Assembly (NCBI RefSeq): GCF_001580365.1
Contig: NZ_CP014483.1
Location: 1 to 64,000 of the forward strand
DNA: 64,000 bases
From: Kocuria turfanensis
GTDB taxonomy: Bacteria > Actinomycetota > Actinomycetes > Actinomycetales > Micrococcaceae
Direction: 5' to 3'
Shown here in pieces: positions 17,201 through 23,686 of the stretch. Position 1 is the stretch's first letter. Each line of letters begins with the position of its first letter. Both the position numbers and the translations under genes were made by a program. Under the pieces are notes generated by a model, which saw nothing but the letters and a program-made list of their open reading frames with translations, was not told where the DNA came from and did not search any database.

Positions 17201-18716
17201 TGCCATCGGCGCGGGTGAACTCGGCCAGGTGCGGCACATCAGCCTGCGGGGTGACCGACAGGCTGTGCGTGGTGGTGGCCTCCTTGACGACTGCGGCCAC
17301 CAGCTCATCGGGCACGGTGCGCCCAATCATGGTCTCTTTCAGGTGCCGGCGGGTCTGGGCCTGTACGTGGTTCACACTCCAGGTGGAGCGCTTCTGGGAC
17401 AGCTCATGGACGACCAGGCGGGCGTGCTCGGCCACGTCGATCTGTGCAGCATCCGGGCCTGCCGGCAACCCAGTGGCGGCCGCGCGCACGTGGGCCAGCA
17501 GGTCCTCTCCCACCGGCATCTGCACCTGCTGCCCGTACTCCTGCCCCCACGCCTCGACCAGCTCCGACAGGCGCCGGGCGGACTTCTTGACGGGCCGGGA
17601 TTCCAGGGTGGCTTGCTGGGCCAGCGCGATCTTCTGCTTGGCATTGGGGGCGTAACCGTGGCGATCGGTGAACTCCGTGTGCAGCCGTTCCACGGTCCCG
17701 GCGATGTCGGCCCGTCGGGAGGAAGCGTGGTGGATGGCGTCCAGGTCCACCCCCGCAATCTCAAAGATCGGCTCGTCCCCACCGGCCATGCGCGGCACCG
17801 CGGCGACCCCCAGGGCGGCAGTGACCTTCTCCATCACCTTGGCGTTGTAGGTCTCCGAGGCGGACACACCCATGCGGTACAGGGTGCGTCCGTCCAAGGC
17901 CGACCACTGGCCGTCCGCGCCGAAGACCTTGTTGGAAATGACCACGTGATCGTGCAGCTGGGGGTCCCCATTGCGGGAGTCGTAGTGGCGGAACTGGGTG
18001 GCCACCAACCCACCCTCGACGTCGATCTGGCGCACCCCGTTGTACCCGCGACGGGTAAAGGTGGCCTCCTGCTCCAGGTAGCTCAGTGTCTCCGCGATGG
18101 CCTCGTTGTGCGCCGCATCCACAGCCTTGCGGGCCTCCTCCCCGCCCAGGGCCCACAGCAGGGAGACCGACTTGGCCGGGGAGAACACCAGGTCATACCC
18201 GGCCACCGTCTGCTGCTTCGCGGTCGTCTGAGCGGTGATGAACCGGCCCAGCTCCTCCTTGTTCCGCACGTCGCGCCCGTGCGTTTCCCGGAACAGCTGC
18301 CCCGCGACGCGACCGCGGATCGCCTGTCGTTCCTCCCTACTCGGGGCGGCACCAGTGGTGCGTTCGTGCCGGGCAGTCTCCTCGTCCAGGCGGCGGGTCA
18401 GCTCCGTGTTGGCCGTGGCATAACGGCGATAGGGCCGCCCCAAAGCCACATCTTTCGTGGTGCCACCATCGGCCAGGATGCGGTCCGCGTCCGGGTGGAT
18501 ACCCTCCCCGAACAGAGCGGCCATCTGCGCCTCGGTGACCTCACCGGACACCCCCAGCAGCGCCTTGGAGTGGGCGACCCATTGACCCGGGGGCATGCCC
18601 TCGACGGTGTAGTAATCGCCCAGCTCGCGCCCCTCAGCGCGCAGCTCATCAGCCGAGGCGACCTCGGACGTGTAGTAGGCATAGCCGTCCCCAGCGCTGA
18701 GCTTATGGACGGTCAT
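14202..18716 (-). CDS. MobF-family conjugative relaxase-helicase (TrwC/TraA-like)
   Basis: A 1504-residue protein. ATG 18716 is chosen because MobF relaxases begin MTVHKLSAGDGYAYY; a TTG 14 codons upstream is less likely. The relaxase domain (about residues 1-330) has the histidine triad HYDSRNGDPQLHDHVVISNK, and the FSPAKSVSLLWAL motif. The RecD-like helicase domain has Walker A GPAGAGKTTS and Walker B VLILDEVGMV, with late motif LGYAATVHRAQGATVD. The last 400 residues are helical, with a basic tail. The enzyme nicks oriT, binds the 5' end covalently and unwinds the plasmid. It is transcribed away from the inverted-repeat region at 18872-19098, the expected oriT. Confidence 0.95.
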   Translation of the reverse strand: MTVHKLSAGDGYAYYTSEVASADELRAEGRELGDYYTVEGMPPGQWVAHSKALLGVSGEVTEAQMAALFGEGIHPDADRILADGGTTKDVALGRPYRRYATANTELTRRLDEETARHERTTGAAPSREERQAIRGRVAGQLFRETHGRDVRNKEELGRFITAQTTAKQQTVAGYDLVFSPAKSVSLLWALGGEEARKAVDAAHNEAIAETLSYLEQEATFTRRGYNGVRQIDVEGGLVATQFRHYDSRNGDPQLHDHVVISNKVFGADGQWSALDGRTLYRMGVSASETYNAKVMEKVTAALGVAAVPRMAGGDEPIFEIAGVDLDAIHHASSRRADIAGTVERLHTEFTDRHGYAPNAKQKIALAQQATLESRPVKKSARRLSELVEAWGQEYGQQVQMPVGEDLLAHVRAAATGLPAGPDAAQIDVAEHARLVVHELSQKRSTWSVNHVQAQTRRHLKETMIGRTVPDELVAAVVKEATTTHSLSVTPQADVPHLAEFTRADGTSQFIRSDAQVFTSREVLETEHQVLAAAQRTVIPAVSAERFEEVLAAHTGPLSEGQVALARAFATDEKLLSLGIGPAGAGKTTSLSLAADAVRATGGNVVGLAPTAAAAAVMSEDIGAQATTIDAFLIAHRTGRTGAAQLHSGDVLILDEVGMVTTPKLAELVSVAARHGAVVRAIGDDRQLGAIGSGGALRLLDHEVGATRLEAVHRFRTEGEAAASLALREPPAAGADVPWAWYLENRRVVAGDTEAMTDTALRAWITDTQAGKRSLLIATDNATVTDLNARAQAARIATGDLVATGESVVLRDGLTAHAGDVVVTRRNDRALQLNGGKDFVKNNDVWTVEKVGADTATLRHTGHGGKITLDADYLSKHTQLGYAATVHRAQGATVDTAHAIVDSATDRAAAYVAATRGREANQLYVALAEGQSRDEVLETIAGAYDRNLSAHETVAAEAMRNGDVATLSEVYCETAEAAWTAKTRAMAVEVMGADKAADFTGTEAWGAVATHLHTAQEAGMDPAELLNRAVHQRGFGGAEDPAAVLAWRLEHQIEAAQRVLDNADRRPLGNLTDEHLERLAERAGAAQAQPTVEDPGWTSHPYALVPSAQLAEAKASAEAENLALPPDMWDSTTSLHLDWVARTMGAEQERRAGLSPAQAAVEQIARGERPRTDTNVSIGEAITAEQQVRAVAAKTPAPAPVADGRRVSEDLAPTALITDQQVPAQYREQLERLRTRLEERVMVRGAELAEARPEWTEALGPVPAKPAKAAEWHQVAAEVEAYRNRYNVPAHETALIPQAHQQDPVAAALVARATALHKHSALTTAAPRTPEQVRQAVDEAHVAEWVRTTPAPAQEVVEALRATRAEAGDPLPAPQARDAAVTAAATTPIAEETRRVLTREELIAHVVAQHRAQTQQATATTEAAAPHEPATPTPEPQKKESPVSENSEQPRKQTSGPAWHAQHAQVAKRIKAANRTEQKANRQEDQATATRRAADSARRDSGRSL

Positions 18717-18871
18717 CACAGGGCTGATTCTCGCGTGTTCGGCCTCGGTTATCAACAATGCAAGAGGTGTGACGTTCTGATAGGGCGTGGAAGGCCGATG
18801 CGAGCTTGCGAGTCATTGGGCTGGAGCGACCCAGAAAGTCCGTCACGACAGTGACGCGGTTGTGCCCACGA

Positions 18872-18958
18872 GACCTGAAGTGTGGGCAGGTGATGCCATT
18901 GAGTAGGACGAGGTACGAGGACACGAAAGTCCGGCATCAGCTGCCCACACTTCAGGTC
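18872..18958. repeat. 18-bp perfect inverted repeat, part of the oriT candidate
   Basis: GACCTGAAGTGTGGGCAG at 18872-18889 is repeated in perfect inverse at 18941-18958, separated by 51 bases. It lies between the divergent relaxase gene and the accessory gene at 19246. Inverted repeats of this size next to a MobF relaxase are typical of oriT or of operators for the divergent promoters. Confidence 0.85.
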
Positions 18959-18979
18959 GATTGGGTGCAAGCGAACCCA

Positions 18980-19012
18980 GGTTGTCCACATGTGGTGTTT
19001 GTGTGGACAACC
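18980..19012. repeat. 11-bp perfect inverted repeat, part of the oriT candidate
   Basis: GGTTGTCCACA at 18980-18990 pairs with TGTGGACAACC at 19002-19012 around an 11-base loop. Its compact size makes it the best relaxase hairpin candidate among the three repeats here. The nick site cannot be placed from sequence alone. Confidence 0.8.
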
Positions 19013-19017
19013 TGCAC

Positions 19018-19098
19018 GAGCTGGGGTGGGGGCTGTGGGTCCGGTGGAGAGACCGGAGGATGAATCTCGGAAGCGGTCCACAGCCCCCACCCCAGCTC
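19018..19098. repeat. 21-bp perfect inverted repeat with a nested inner repeat
   Basis: A 21-base arm at 19018-19038 (core GCTGGGGTGGGGGCTGT) is matched exactly in inverse at 19078-19098. Inside the 39-base spacer TCCGGT (19040-19045) pairs with ACCGGA (19052-19057). The structure is far longer than a terminator needs and lies upstream of the gene at 19246, so it is probably part of oriT or an operator. The rest of 18717-19245 shows no gene. Confidence 0.85.
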
Positions 19099-19245
19099 AC
19101 AGCACTGCCGCCGGACAGGCGCCCTCTCGCGCGCCGCCGGCTCGGCTGGCGGCGCGGGTCGGGGTGGAGAAGTTGGTCTATGACCGTTAGGGCGCATTTG
19201 GTGTTCAATGGGATGGAATGGTGTTGCTGATGCGAAGGAGGAACG

Positions 19246-19677
19246 ATGGCGCAGCGTAAGAGTGCGACCAAGACCGAGGCGCGGGAGCGGGCCCGCCGGG
19301 CGGCTGCGGAGTCGATGGCTCGGGAGCAGCGGTTGCTGGAACTGGGTGAGGAGTTCTTCGTCGCTCAGGGTGAGGCCGAGCAGATCATGGAGGCGGCCGA
19401 GCAGCGCATCGCGGAGATTCGCGCCAAGGCCGAGCAGGAAGCCGCGCGCGCCAAGGAAGCACAGTCGCGGGTGGTGGCCGGCATGAAGGGTGAGCGGGTC
19501 ACGGTGCCGGAGATTGCGCAGCGTTTGGAGCTGCCGGCCGCTGAGGTGCGCGCCATGTTGAAGGCGTCCTCGGCTCACGCGCCCACAGAGGCCGCAGACA
19601 TGTCCCACGACAAAGAAGATGTAGCGCTGACCCAGGACGATGCTGAGGCGTCCCAGCGTGAAACCGTCAGCGTGTAG
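19246..19677 (+). CDS. Coiled-coil accessory protein encoded beside oriT
   Basis: A 143-residue protein with a very strong ribosome site (GAAGGAGGAACG) before ATG 19246. Residues about 10-80 form a charged Ala/Glu/Arg-rich coiled coil, and VTVPEIAQRLELPAAEVRAMLKAS (about 86-109) looks like a helix-turn-helix. The tail is acidic. A small DNA-binding coiled-coil protein divergent from the relaxase gene fits a relaxosome accessory factor (MobC/TraK-like role) or an autoregulator of the region. No family was recognised; role is inference from position. Confidence 0.75.
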   Translation: MAQRKSATKTEARERARRAAAESMAREQRLLELGEEFFVAQGEAEQIMEAAEQRIAEIRAKAEQEAARAKEAQSRVVAGMKGERVTVPEIAQRLELPAAEVRAMLKASSAHAPTEAADMSHDKEDVALTQDDAEASQRETVSV

Positions 19678-19707
19678 CCCGTTCATTCTCGACGCGCAGG
19701 AGCAACG

Positions 19708-20019
19708 ATGATCGCCAAACCAACATCTCCGACTTCGACCTGGGCCCGCGTATCGGTGGCCGGGATGGTCACCGCAGCAGCACTGACCGGCTGCGCCCCC
19801 TCCTCCATGCCCACCAGCGGGGCGTCTACGGACCTCGAAACGGTAGGGGCGGACCTGACCTCATGCCTCACCGATCAGGGGTGGGAGGTGTCGCACGTGA
19901 GCGCGGACGGCTTCCATGTGGAGGCCGTCCTTCCCGTGGACCAGCAAGACGATGTTCAGCTGGCCTGGAGCGAGTGTATGGGAACTCCCGCGACGTATTC
20001 GGTTCCGCTTCCGGGATAG
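19708..20019 (+). CDS. Small lipoprotein
   Basis: A 103-residue lipoprotein with hydrophobic signal region and lipobox LTGC (Cys about residue 29), a Ser/Thr linker and a small domain with CLTDQGWEVSHVSADGFHVE. GCAGGAG precedes the ATG. It probably belongs with the accessory gene just upstream (30-base gap). An entry-exclusion or surface role is possible but unsupported. It converges with the next minus-strand gene. Confidence 0.75.
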   Translation: MIAKPTSPTSTWARVSVAGMVTAAALTGCAPSSMPTSGASTDLETVGADLTSCLTDQGWEVSHVSADGFHVEAVLPVDQQDDVQLAWSECMGTPATYSVPLPG

Positions 20020-20027
20020 ACCTGTCG

Positions 20028-20510
20028 TCAGAACAGGGTGGGGTGGTCGGGGTCGATGCCGTGCACGAGCTCGCGCACCACGTCCTCGTCCCACCCGCGG
20101 GTTTTCAACTCCTCGCGCAACTGCCGAGACCGGGCCGATCGTTCGGCCCTGGACAGCCGGCGCCACCGGGCGGCCGTGGCCGAGGGCATCCGGCCCTTCA
20201 TCGCCCGATCGGCCATGTTTTCCGACCGGCTGCCCAACAGCAGGTGCGTGGACGGCTCCAAGGAGGCATGTACGCACAGCGGGACGTCGCACCAGTGCAG
20301 CGCGGTCAGACCTTCGATCGCGCCCAGGCCACCGTGGACGGTGGCCAAGGAGAAGCGGTGGGCAGCAACGGCTCTCTGACCGTTAGCGGTGGGTAGCCAG
20401 AAGCGGCCGTAGCCGTCATCACTGATCGCCCCGAGCCACAACCAACACGAGTCGGGCTCGGGTCCTTTCAGGACATGGGAGTAGAAGCGCTCAACGTCGC
20501 TGGCCTGCAT
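20028..20510 (-). CDS. HNH-like endonuclease-related protein
   Basis: A 160-residue protein starting at ATG 20510. It has the layout of phage-type HNH proteins: CWLWLGAISDDGYGRF, AAHRFSLATVHGG, then ALHWCDVPLCVHASLEPSTHLLLGSRSENMADRAMKGR, where the usual H-CDNPxCvNPxHL-GT--eN--D motif is degenerate (VHASLEPSTHL in place of the normal NPxHL). The C-terminus is helical and basic. It may be a homing-type nuclease or a DNA-binding derivative. The start overlaps the 3' end of the next gene by about 20 bases. Confidence 0.7.
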   Translation of the reverse strand: MQASDVERFYSHVLKGPEPDSCWLWLGAISDDGYGRFWLPTANGQRAVAAHRFSLATVHGGLGAIEGLTALHWCDVPLCVHASLEPSTHLLLGSRSENMADRAMKGRMPSATAARWRRLSRAERSARSRQLREELKTRGWDEDVVRELVHGIDPDHPTLF

Positions 20511-20775
20511 GGGCCACCTCCACACGGTGCATAAGCAACAGCATCGGTGCCGTGAGTGCTGCGGCGATCGCGTAAGCCGGCCACGGGGGCCCCACACCAA
20601 TAGCGGTGAGCCACACGGGCAACAGGTAGGGAACCAGCGCCACGGTCCCTGCCAGGTGGTGACGCAGTGAGGCCGGCATAGGCAGGATGCGCAGAAACCA
20701 ATGGGTGATCCCGTGGAAGATGCGATACCAGATGCGGACCCACCACAAGGTGTAGGGAATCAGAACGCGCAGCAT
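20491..20775 (-). CDS. Small membrane protein
   Basis: A 94-residue protein with aromatic-rich N-terminus (YTLWWVRIWYRIFHGITHWF), a hydrophobic helix (about 44-62) and another (about 66-83). ATG 20775 overlaps the stop of the resolvase gene upstream, so it is translationally coupled to it. Function unknown. Confidence 0.65.
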   Translation of the reverse strand: MLRVLIPYTLWWVRIWYRIFHGITHWFLRILPMPASLRHHLAGTVALVPYLLPVWLTAIGVGPPWPAYAIAAALTAPMLLLMHRVEVAHAGQRR

Positions 20776-21485
20776 CAGTGGTCACTCTCTGGTGTGGGGA
20801 CTTCGCGGGTGGCCGCCAGTGCCTCGGCGTCCCAGACGTCAATCTCATCGGCCGGCAGCTCGATACTCACGTGCGCCAGGGACTTAATCTCTCCCCGCAG
20901 CACCCGGCCCACTGCGCCCTTGGATACTCCGACGCGGCGGTGGATCTTGTAGTGGGACAGCCCGGCCCGGTGCAGCCGGTGGATGGCGCGCACCTGCTCG
21001 GGGGTAATCGGGGACTTCCGGCCCAGCTGCACCCCGCGGGCCCGGGCGGCCTCCAGCCCGTCCTGGACGCGCTCCACGATCAGTGCGCGTTGGTATTCGG
21101 CCATCGCCACGAACACGTTGAGCTGGAAGCGCCCGGCCGGGGTGGTGGTGTCGATGGTGTCGGTAAGACTGCGCAGCGCGACGCCGCGGCGGATCAGCTC
21201 GTCAATCGTGGTGACCATGTGCACCAGGGACCGGCCCAGCCGGTCCAGGGAGTACAGCACCAAGGTGTCTCCCTCCCGAGCCTCGGCCATGAGCGCGGCC
21301 AGGCCGGGGCGCTCTGCCTGGGTGCTGCTGATCTTGTCGGTGAAGACCAGCTCCGCCGACACCCCGGCCTCGGTGAGCGCGCGTAGCTGCACATCGAGGT
21401 TCTGGGAGGTGGTAGACACTCGGGCGTAGCCGAGCAGCCGGCCGGGGTGACTCGATTCTGGGCTGTTGTGAGCTTTTTGAGTCAT
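20775..21485 (-). CDS. Serine resolvase/invertase-type recombinase
   Basis: A 236-residue protein with start ATG 21485. The catalytic domain carries GYARVSTTSQNLDVQL (nucleophile Ser in ARVST), YSLDRLGRSLVHM and the AEYQRALIVERVQDGLEAARARG helix; a helix-turn-helix (LSHYKIHRRVGVSKGAVGRVL) follows. An extra 45-residue tail (ELPADEIDVWDAEAL) goes beyond normal Tn3-type resolvases. It probably resolves plasmid multimers. It heads a small minus-strand operon with the two genes downstream. A different serine recombinase lies at 44877. Confidence 0.9.
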   Translation of the reverse strand: MTQKAHNSPESSHPGRLLGYARVSTTSQNLDVQLRALTEAGVSAELVFTDKISSTQAERPGLAALMAEAREGDTLVLYSLDRLGRSLVHMVTTIDELIRRGVALRSLTDTIDTTTPAGRFQLNVFVAMAEYQRALIVERVQDGLEAARARGVQLGRKSPITPEQVRAIHRLHRAGLSHYKIHRRVGVSKGAVGRVLRGEIKSLAHVSIELPADEIDVWDAEALAATREVPTPESDH

Positions 21486-21527
21486 CGCGTATCGAGTCCT
21501 GGATTTCGAGTCGGGATTTCGGAAGCT

Positions 21528-21557
21528 GTGGCCGGCCCTCGTCGGCGGGCCGGCCAC
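21528..21557 (-). terminator. Terminator after the beta-helix gene
   Basis: GTGGCCGGCCC (21528-21538) pairs perfectly with GGGCCGGCCAC (21547-21557), 8-base loop, 20 bases beyond the stop of the minus-strand gene at 21578-22039. Confidence 0.65.
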
Positions 21558-21577
21558 TATGGTCACCGAGTCAGTGA

Positions 21578-22039
21578 TCAACCCCTGTAGACGACTGTGC
21601 CATCCGGCCATGTCTCATCCGGCTGCCGCACCGTAGAGCCCGGGCGGTCCTCAACAGTGCCGGTGCCATGCACCTGCACGCCTCGAACTCCTTCGTTGAC
21701 CAACTCGCCGTCAATGTTCATCGTCCCGAGGGCAACGCATGTCTCCGTGAGGCGCACGCGCCCACCCTGGCTGATGTTGAGCGTGCCCGACGCTTGCTGA
21801 TGGAACGTCGCCTCACCATGAGCGGCAACATTGACGGTTCCCATGACATGCCCCTTGGCATCGAGGGACGCCCCGCTCTCCACATTGACAGATCCGGTGA
21901 GCTCCGCCAGAGACACCACATGGGCCCCTGCCTTGATGACCACCGTGACAGTGATCGACTCGGAGAGCTCACAAGACTCCGTGATGACGACGTCGGGGAT
22001 TTCCACCAGTTCACCGTCTTTGTAGGTGTAGCTGGGCAT
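21578..22039 (-). CDS. Beta-helix (bactofilin-like) repeat protein
   Basis: A 153-residue protein behind a strong GGAGGAG ribosome site. From about residue 48 it shows a recurring 18-20 residue unit beginning with G-x-hydrophobic-N-V/I: GSVNVESGASLDAKGHV, GTVNVAAHGEATFHQQAS, GTLNISQGGRVRLTET, GTMNIDGELVNEGV, GTGTVEDRP. This is the spacing of a right-handed beta-helix as in bactofilins (polymer-forming scaffolds). There is no signal peptide or membrane segment. A 20-residue lead (YTYKDGELVEIPDVVI) precedes the repeats. The protein may self-assemble in the cytoplasm; what it does on this element is unknown. Confidence 0.75.
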   Translation of the reverse strand: MPSYTYKDGELVEIPDVVITESCELSESITVTVVIKAGAHVVSLAELTGSVNVESGASLDAKGHVMGTVNVAAHGEATFHQQASGTLNISQGGRVRLTETCVALGTMNIDGELVNEGVRGVQVHGTGTVEDRPGSTVRQPDETWPDGTVVYRG

Positions 22040-22088
22040 GGCAACTCCTCCATTTGTATTCGTGCAGTGCTGAGGACTTCGGCCTCAC

Positions 22089-22141
22089 TGTGCCTATGTG
22101 CCTATGTGCCTATGTACTTTTATGGCACATAGGCACATAGG
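22089..22141. repeat. Iteron-like palindromic repeat
   Basis: The 8-base unit TGTGCCTA is repeated three times in tandem at 22089-22112. CCTATGTGCCTATGTGCC at 22093-22110 is matched exactly in inverse at 22124-22141 with a 13-base AT-rich spacer. It lies between the beta-helix gene and the antitoxin gene. The same 8-mer occurs once at 63647 beside a possible DNA-binding gene. Candidate protein-binding array (partition site or operator). Confidence 0.8.
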
Positions 22142-22216
22142 CGGCTAGTGGTGAGTGCGCTTGGGGTGGCGGCTCCGCTGATCCGGTCCGGTTATGCGGC
22201 GCCGTGGCCGGCGTTG

Positions 22217-22564
22217 TCACTGATCGACTGTGGCTGATGCCCCCTCACCGAGACGGATGTAGGCGATCAGTGCCTCACGCACGATCTCGGACTCATTGCG
22301 GTGCTGCTCCTGCGCAATCTGGTGCAGCCGGTCTTTGAGTGCTTGTGGGACGCGGGCGCGGACCACTGGGGACTTTCCTTCCTGGCCCAACGCGGGCCGG
22401 CCCACCGCGATACGGGTAGCCTCCTCAGCTGTCGTCGTGCCGGTAGCAGCCATCAAGGCGGTCCGGGCGGCCTCGGCCGCCTCCGGTCCGCGCCGGACGG
22501 TGCCCGGCTTCACGGCCAGACCGCCGTGCTCGGCGTGCCGGGCCAGCTCGTCGTAATCACCCAT
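22217..22564 (-). CDS. Antitoxin with ribbon-helix-helix domain
   Basis: A 115-residue protein starting at ATG 22564, 9 bases after AAGGAGA (an upstream in-frame GTG at 22573 is too close to that site). The C-terminal segment SPVVRARVPQALKDRLHQIAQEQHRNESEIVREALIAYIRLG is a ribbon-helix-helix (CopG/Arc-type) DNA-binding domain; the N-terminal part (YDELARHAEHGG, GRRGPEAAEAARTAL-like) probably wraps the toxin. It follows the putative toxin gene and should repress the operator at 22835-22872 together with it. Confidence 0.85.
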   Translation of the reverse strand: MGDYDELARHAEHGGLAVKPGTVRRGPEAAEAARTALMAATGTTTAEEATRIAVGRPALGQEGKSPVVRARVPQALKDRLHQIAQEQHRNESEIVREALIAYIRLGEGASATVDQ

Positions 22565-22569
22565 GAGGG

Positions 22570-22833
22570 TCACTCTCCTTCGTAGAGCAGATGCCGGTAC
22601 AGGTCGGTGAGCTCCATCGCGTGGAAGATCACCAGGTCACGTGGTGGACGGTGGGCGGCGATGACTTCGAGGTATTTCTCCGTCTGCCCGTGCGGGTGCC
22701 CCACATAGACGACCGTCACCTCACCAGGGCGCCCCTCCACCTCAGCGCTGACTTCGGCGTGCGTCATCGCGTACAGGGCATCTTGCCTAGTAATGCCATG
22801 TCGGCCTGCGCTGTGCGTCCACTCAACTCCCAT
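22570..22833 (-). CDS. Toxin of a toxin-antitoxin pair, BrnT-like
   Basis: An 87-residue protein starting at ATG 22833. The opening VEWTHSAGRHGITRQDALYAM and the ending RDLVIFHAMELTDLYRHLL match a small RNase-like toxin family related in layout to BrnT (RelE-like fold), in which a His/Arg-rich motif near the N-terminus and a C-terminal histidine strand are conserved. It is the first gene, with the RHH antitoxin second, as in BrnTA. The short distance from the predicted -10 box suggests a leaderless transcript. Function as an mRNA endonuclease is by family analogy only. Confidence 0.8.
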   Translation of the reverse strand: MGVEWTHSAGRHGITRQDALYAMTHAEVSAEVEGRPGEVTVVYVGHPHGQTEKYLEVIAAHRPPRDLVIFHAMELTDLYRHLLYEGE

Positions 22834-22834
22834 A

Positions 22835-22872
22835 CCCAATAGTGTAGCACAAAATGCGGCTACACTATTGGG
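22835..22872 (-). promoter_or_regulatory. Operator/promoter of the toxin-antitoxin operon
   Basis: CCCAATAGTGTAGC (22835-22848) and GCTACACTATTGGG (22859-22872) form a perfect 14-bp inverted repeat with a 10-base spacer, one base upstream of the toxin start. On the minus strand TACACT within the proximal arm sits 7 bases before the ATG and would serve as the -10 box, giving a leaderless message. Overlap of a palindrome with the promoter is the usual arrangement for autorepression by a toxin-antitoxin complex. Confidence 0.75.
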
Positions 22873-23084
22873 CGCCGTGAAAGGTGAGGAGTTGCACCTG
22901 CCGGGGTGCTCCAGAGGCCTCACACTCTCCAGCGACTGTTTCACAGGGACTGATAGAGCTTCGCGTACTCATCGATGGCAGTGGAGGCCCATTTTTTGCT
23001 ACCGGCAGAGAGCCCAACTCCTACTGCGGCAGCCATGGCTTCACATCGTCGCGTGCCCTTTAACCAGTCATGGCACTGTGATTG

Positions 23085-23570
23085 TTATGGGCTCCAAGCC
23101 ATGACGCCATCGGCTTCGCGGCCGGGGACGTCCACGAAACCCTCAGCCAGGTAAAGATTCTTGGCGTAGTTGTCAGCCTCCACAGAAAGACTGATCCGAG
23201 GCACCTGCCGAGTCCGCGCATCGTCCTGAGCCCGACGCAGAAGTGCTCTGCCCAGTCCGCGGCCACGCCAGTCCTCCCGCACCCAGAGACTCACCTCCGG
23301 GGTGTCCTCGTCGAGGAAGCCGTAGCCGGGGTCATCCGGGGGCAAGTGCTGGGCCCATACGACGCCGATGGCTTCATTGCCGGCCTCCGCCACCCACCCG
23401 AAGTCCCCGCGGTACGGATCAAGGATCGTGTAGTGGACGAACTCCGATCGCGTGCTCACATCGATCGCCGAGAACCGCTCCCCGCACCAGTTGAGGTTTT
23501 CGAGCGTGGCGGTTGTCAGCAAAGCGCTCTCCGCTGCCGTCAGTTCTCGGAAGAAGACGTCATCGAGCAT
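23085..23570 (-). CDS. GNAT acetyltransferase
   Basis: A GNAT-fold protein of 161 residues from ATG 23570 (an in-frame GTG at 23648 would add 26 residues; neither has a strong ribosome site). Acetyl-CoA binding motif A is VREDWRGRGLGRALLRRAQ, followed by the conserved ISLSVEADNYAKNLYLAEGF. The substrate is unknown. It is the first of five GNAT genes within 9 kb. Confidence 0.85.
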   Translation of the reverse strand: MLDDVFFRELTAAESALLTTATLENLNWCGERFSAIDVSTRSEFVHYTILDPYRGDFGWVAEAGNEAIGVVWAQHLPPDDPGYGFLDEDTPEVSLWVREDWRGRGLGRALLRRAQDDARTRQVPRISLSVEADNYAKNLYLAEGFVDVPGREADGVMAWSP

Positions 23571-23686
23571 GCATTCATCGTAGACAGAGGTGGCCAGCTG
23601 ATGAGCGACAGGAGGAACTGAACGGATCGGCCGGAGAAGACTGAACACTGGGCTGTCGGGGAACCCCTACTGCAGAGCTGTGGTGT

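Noticed and set aside
15420-18854. A 1144-residue open frame on the plus strand opposite the relaxase gene
   Set aside because: It is the antisense shadow of a high-GC gene. The opposite strand has a full set of MobF and RecD motifs, while this frame is Gly/His/Arg/Val-rich without any domain.
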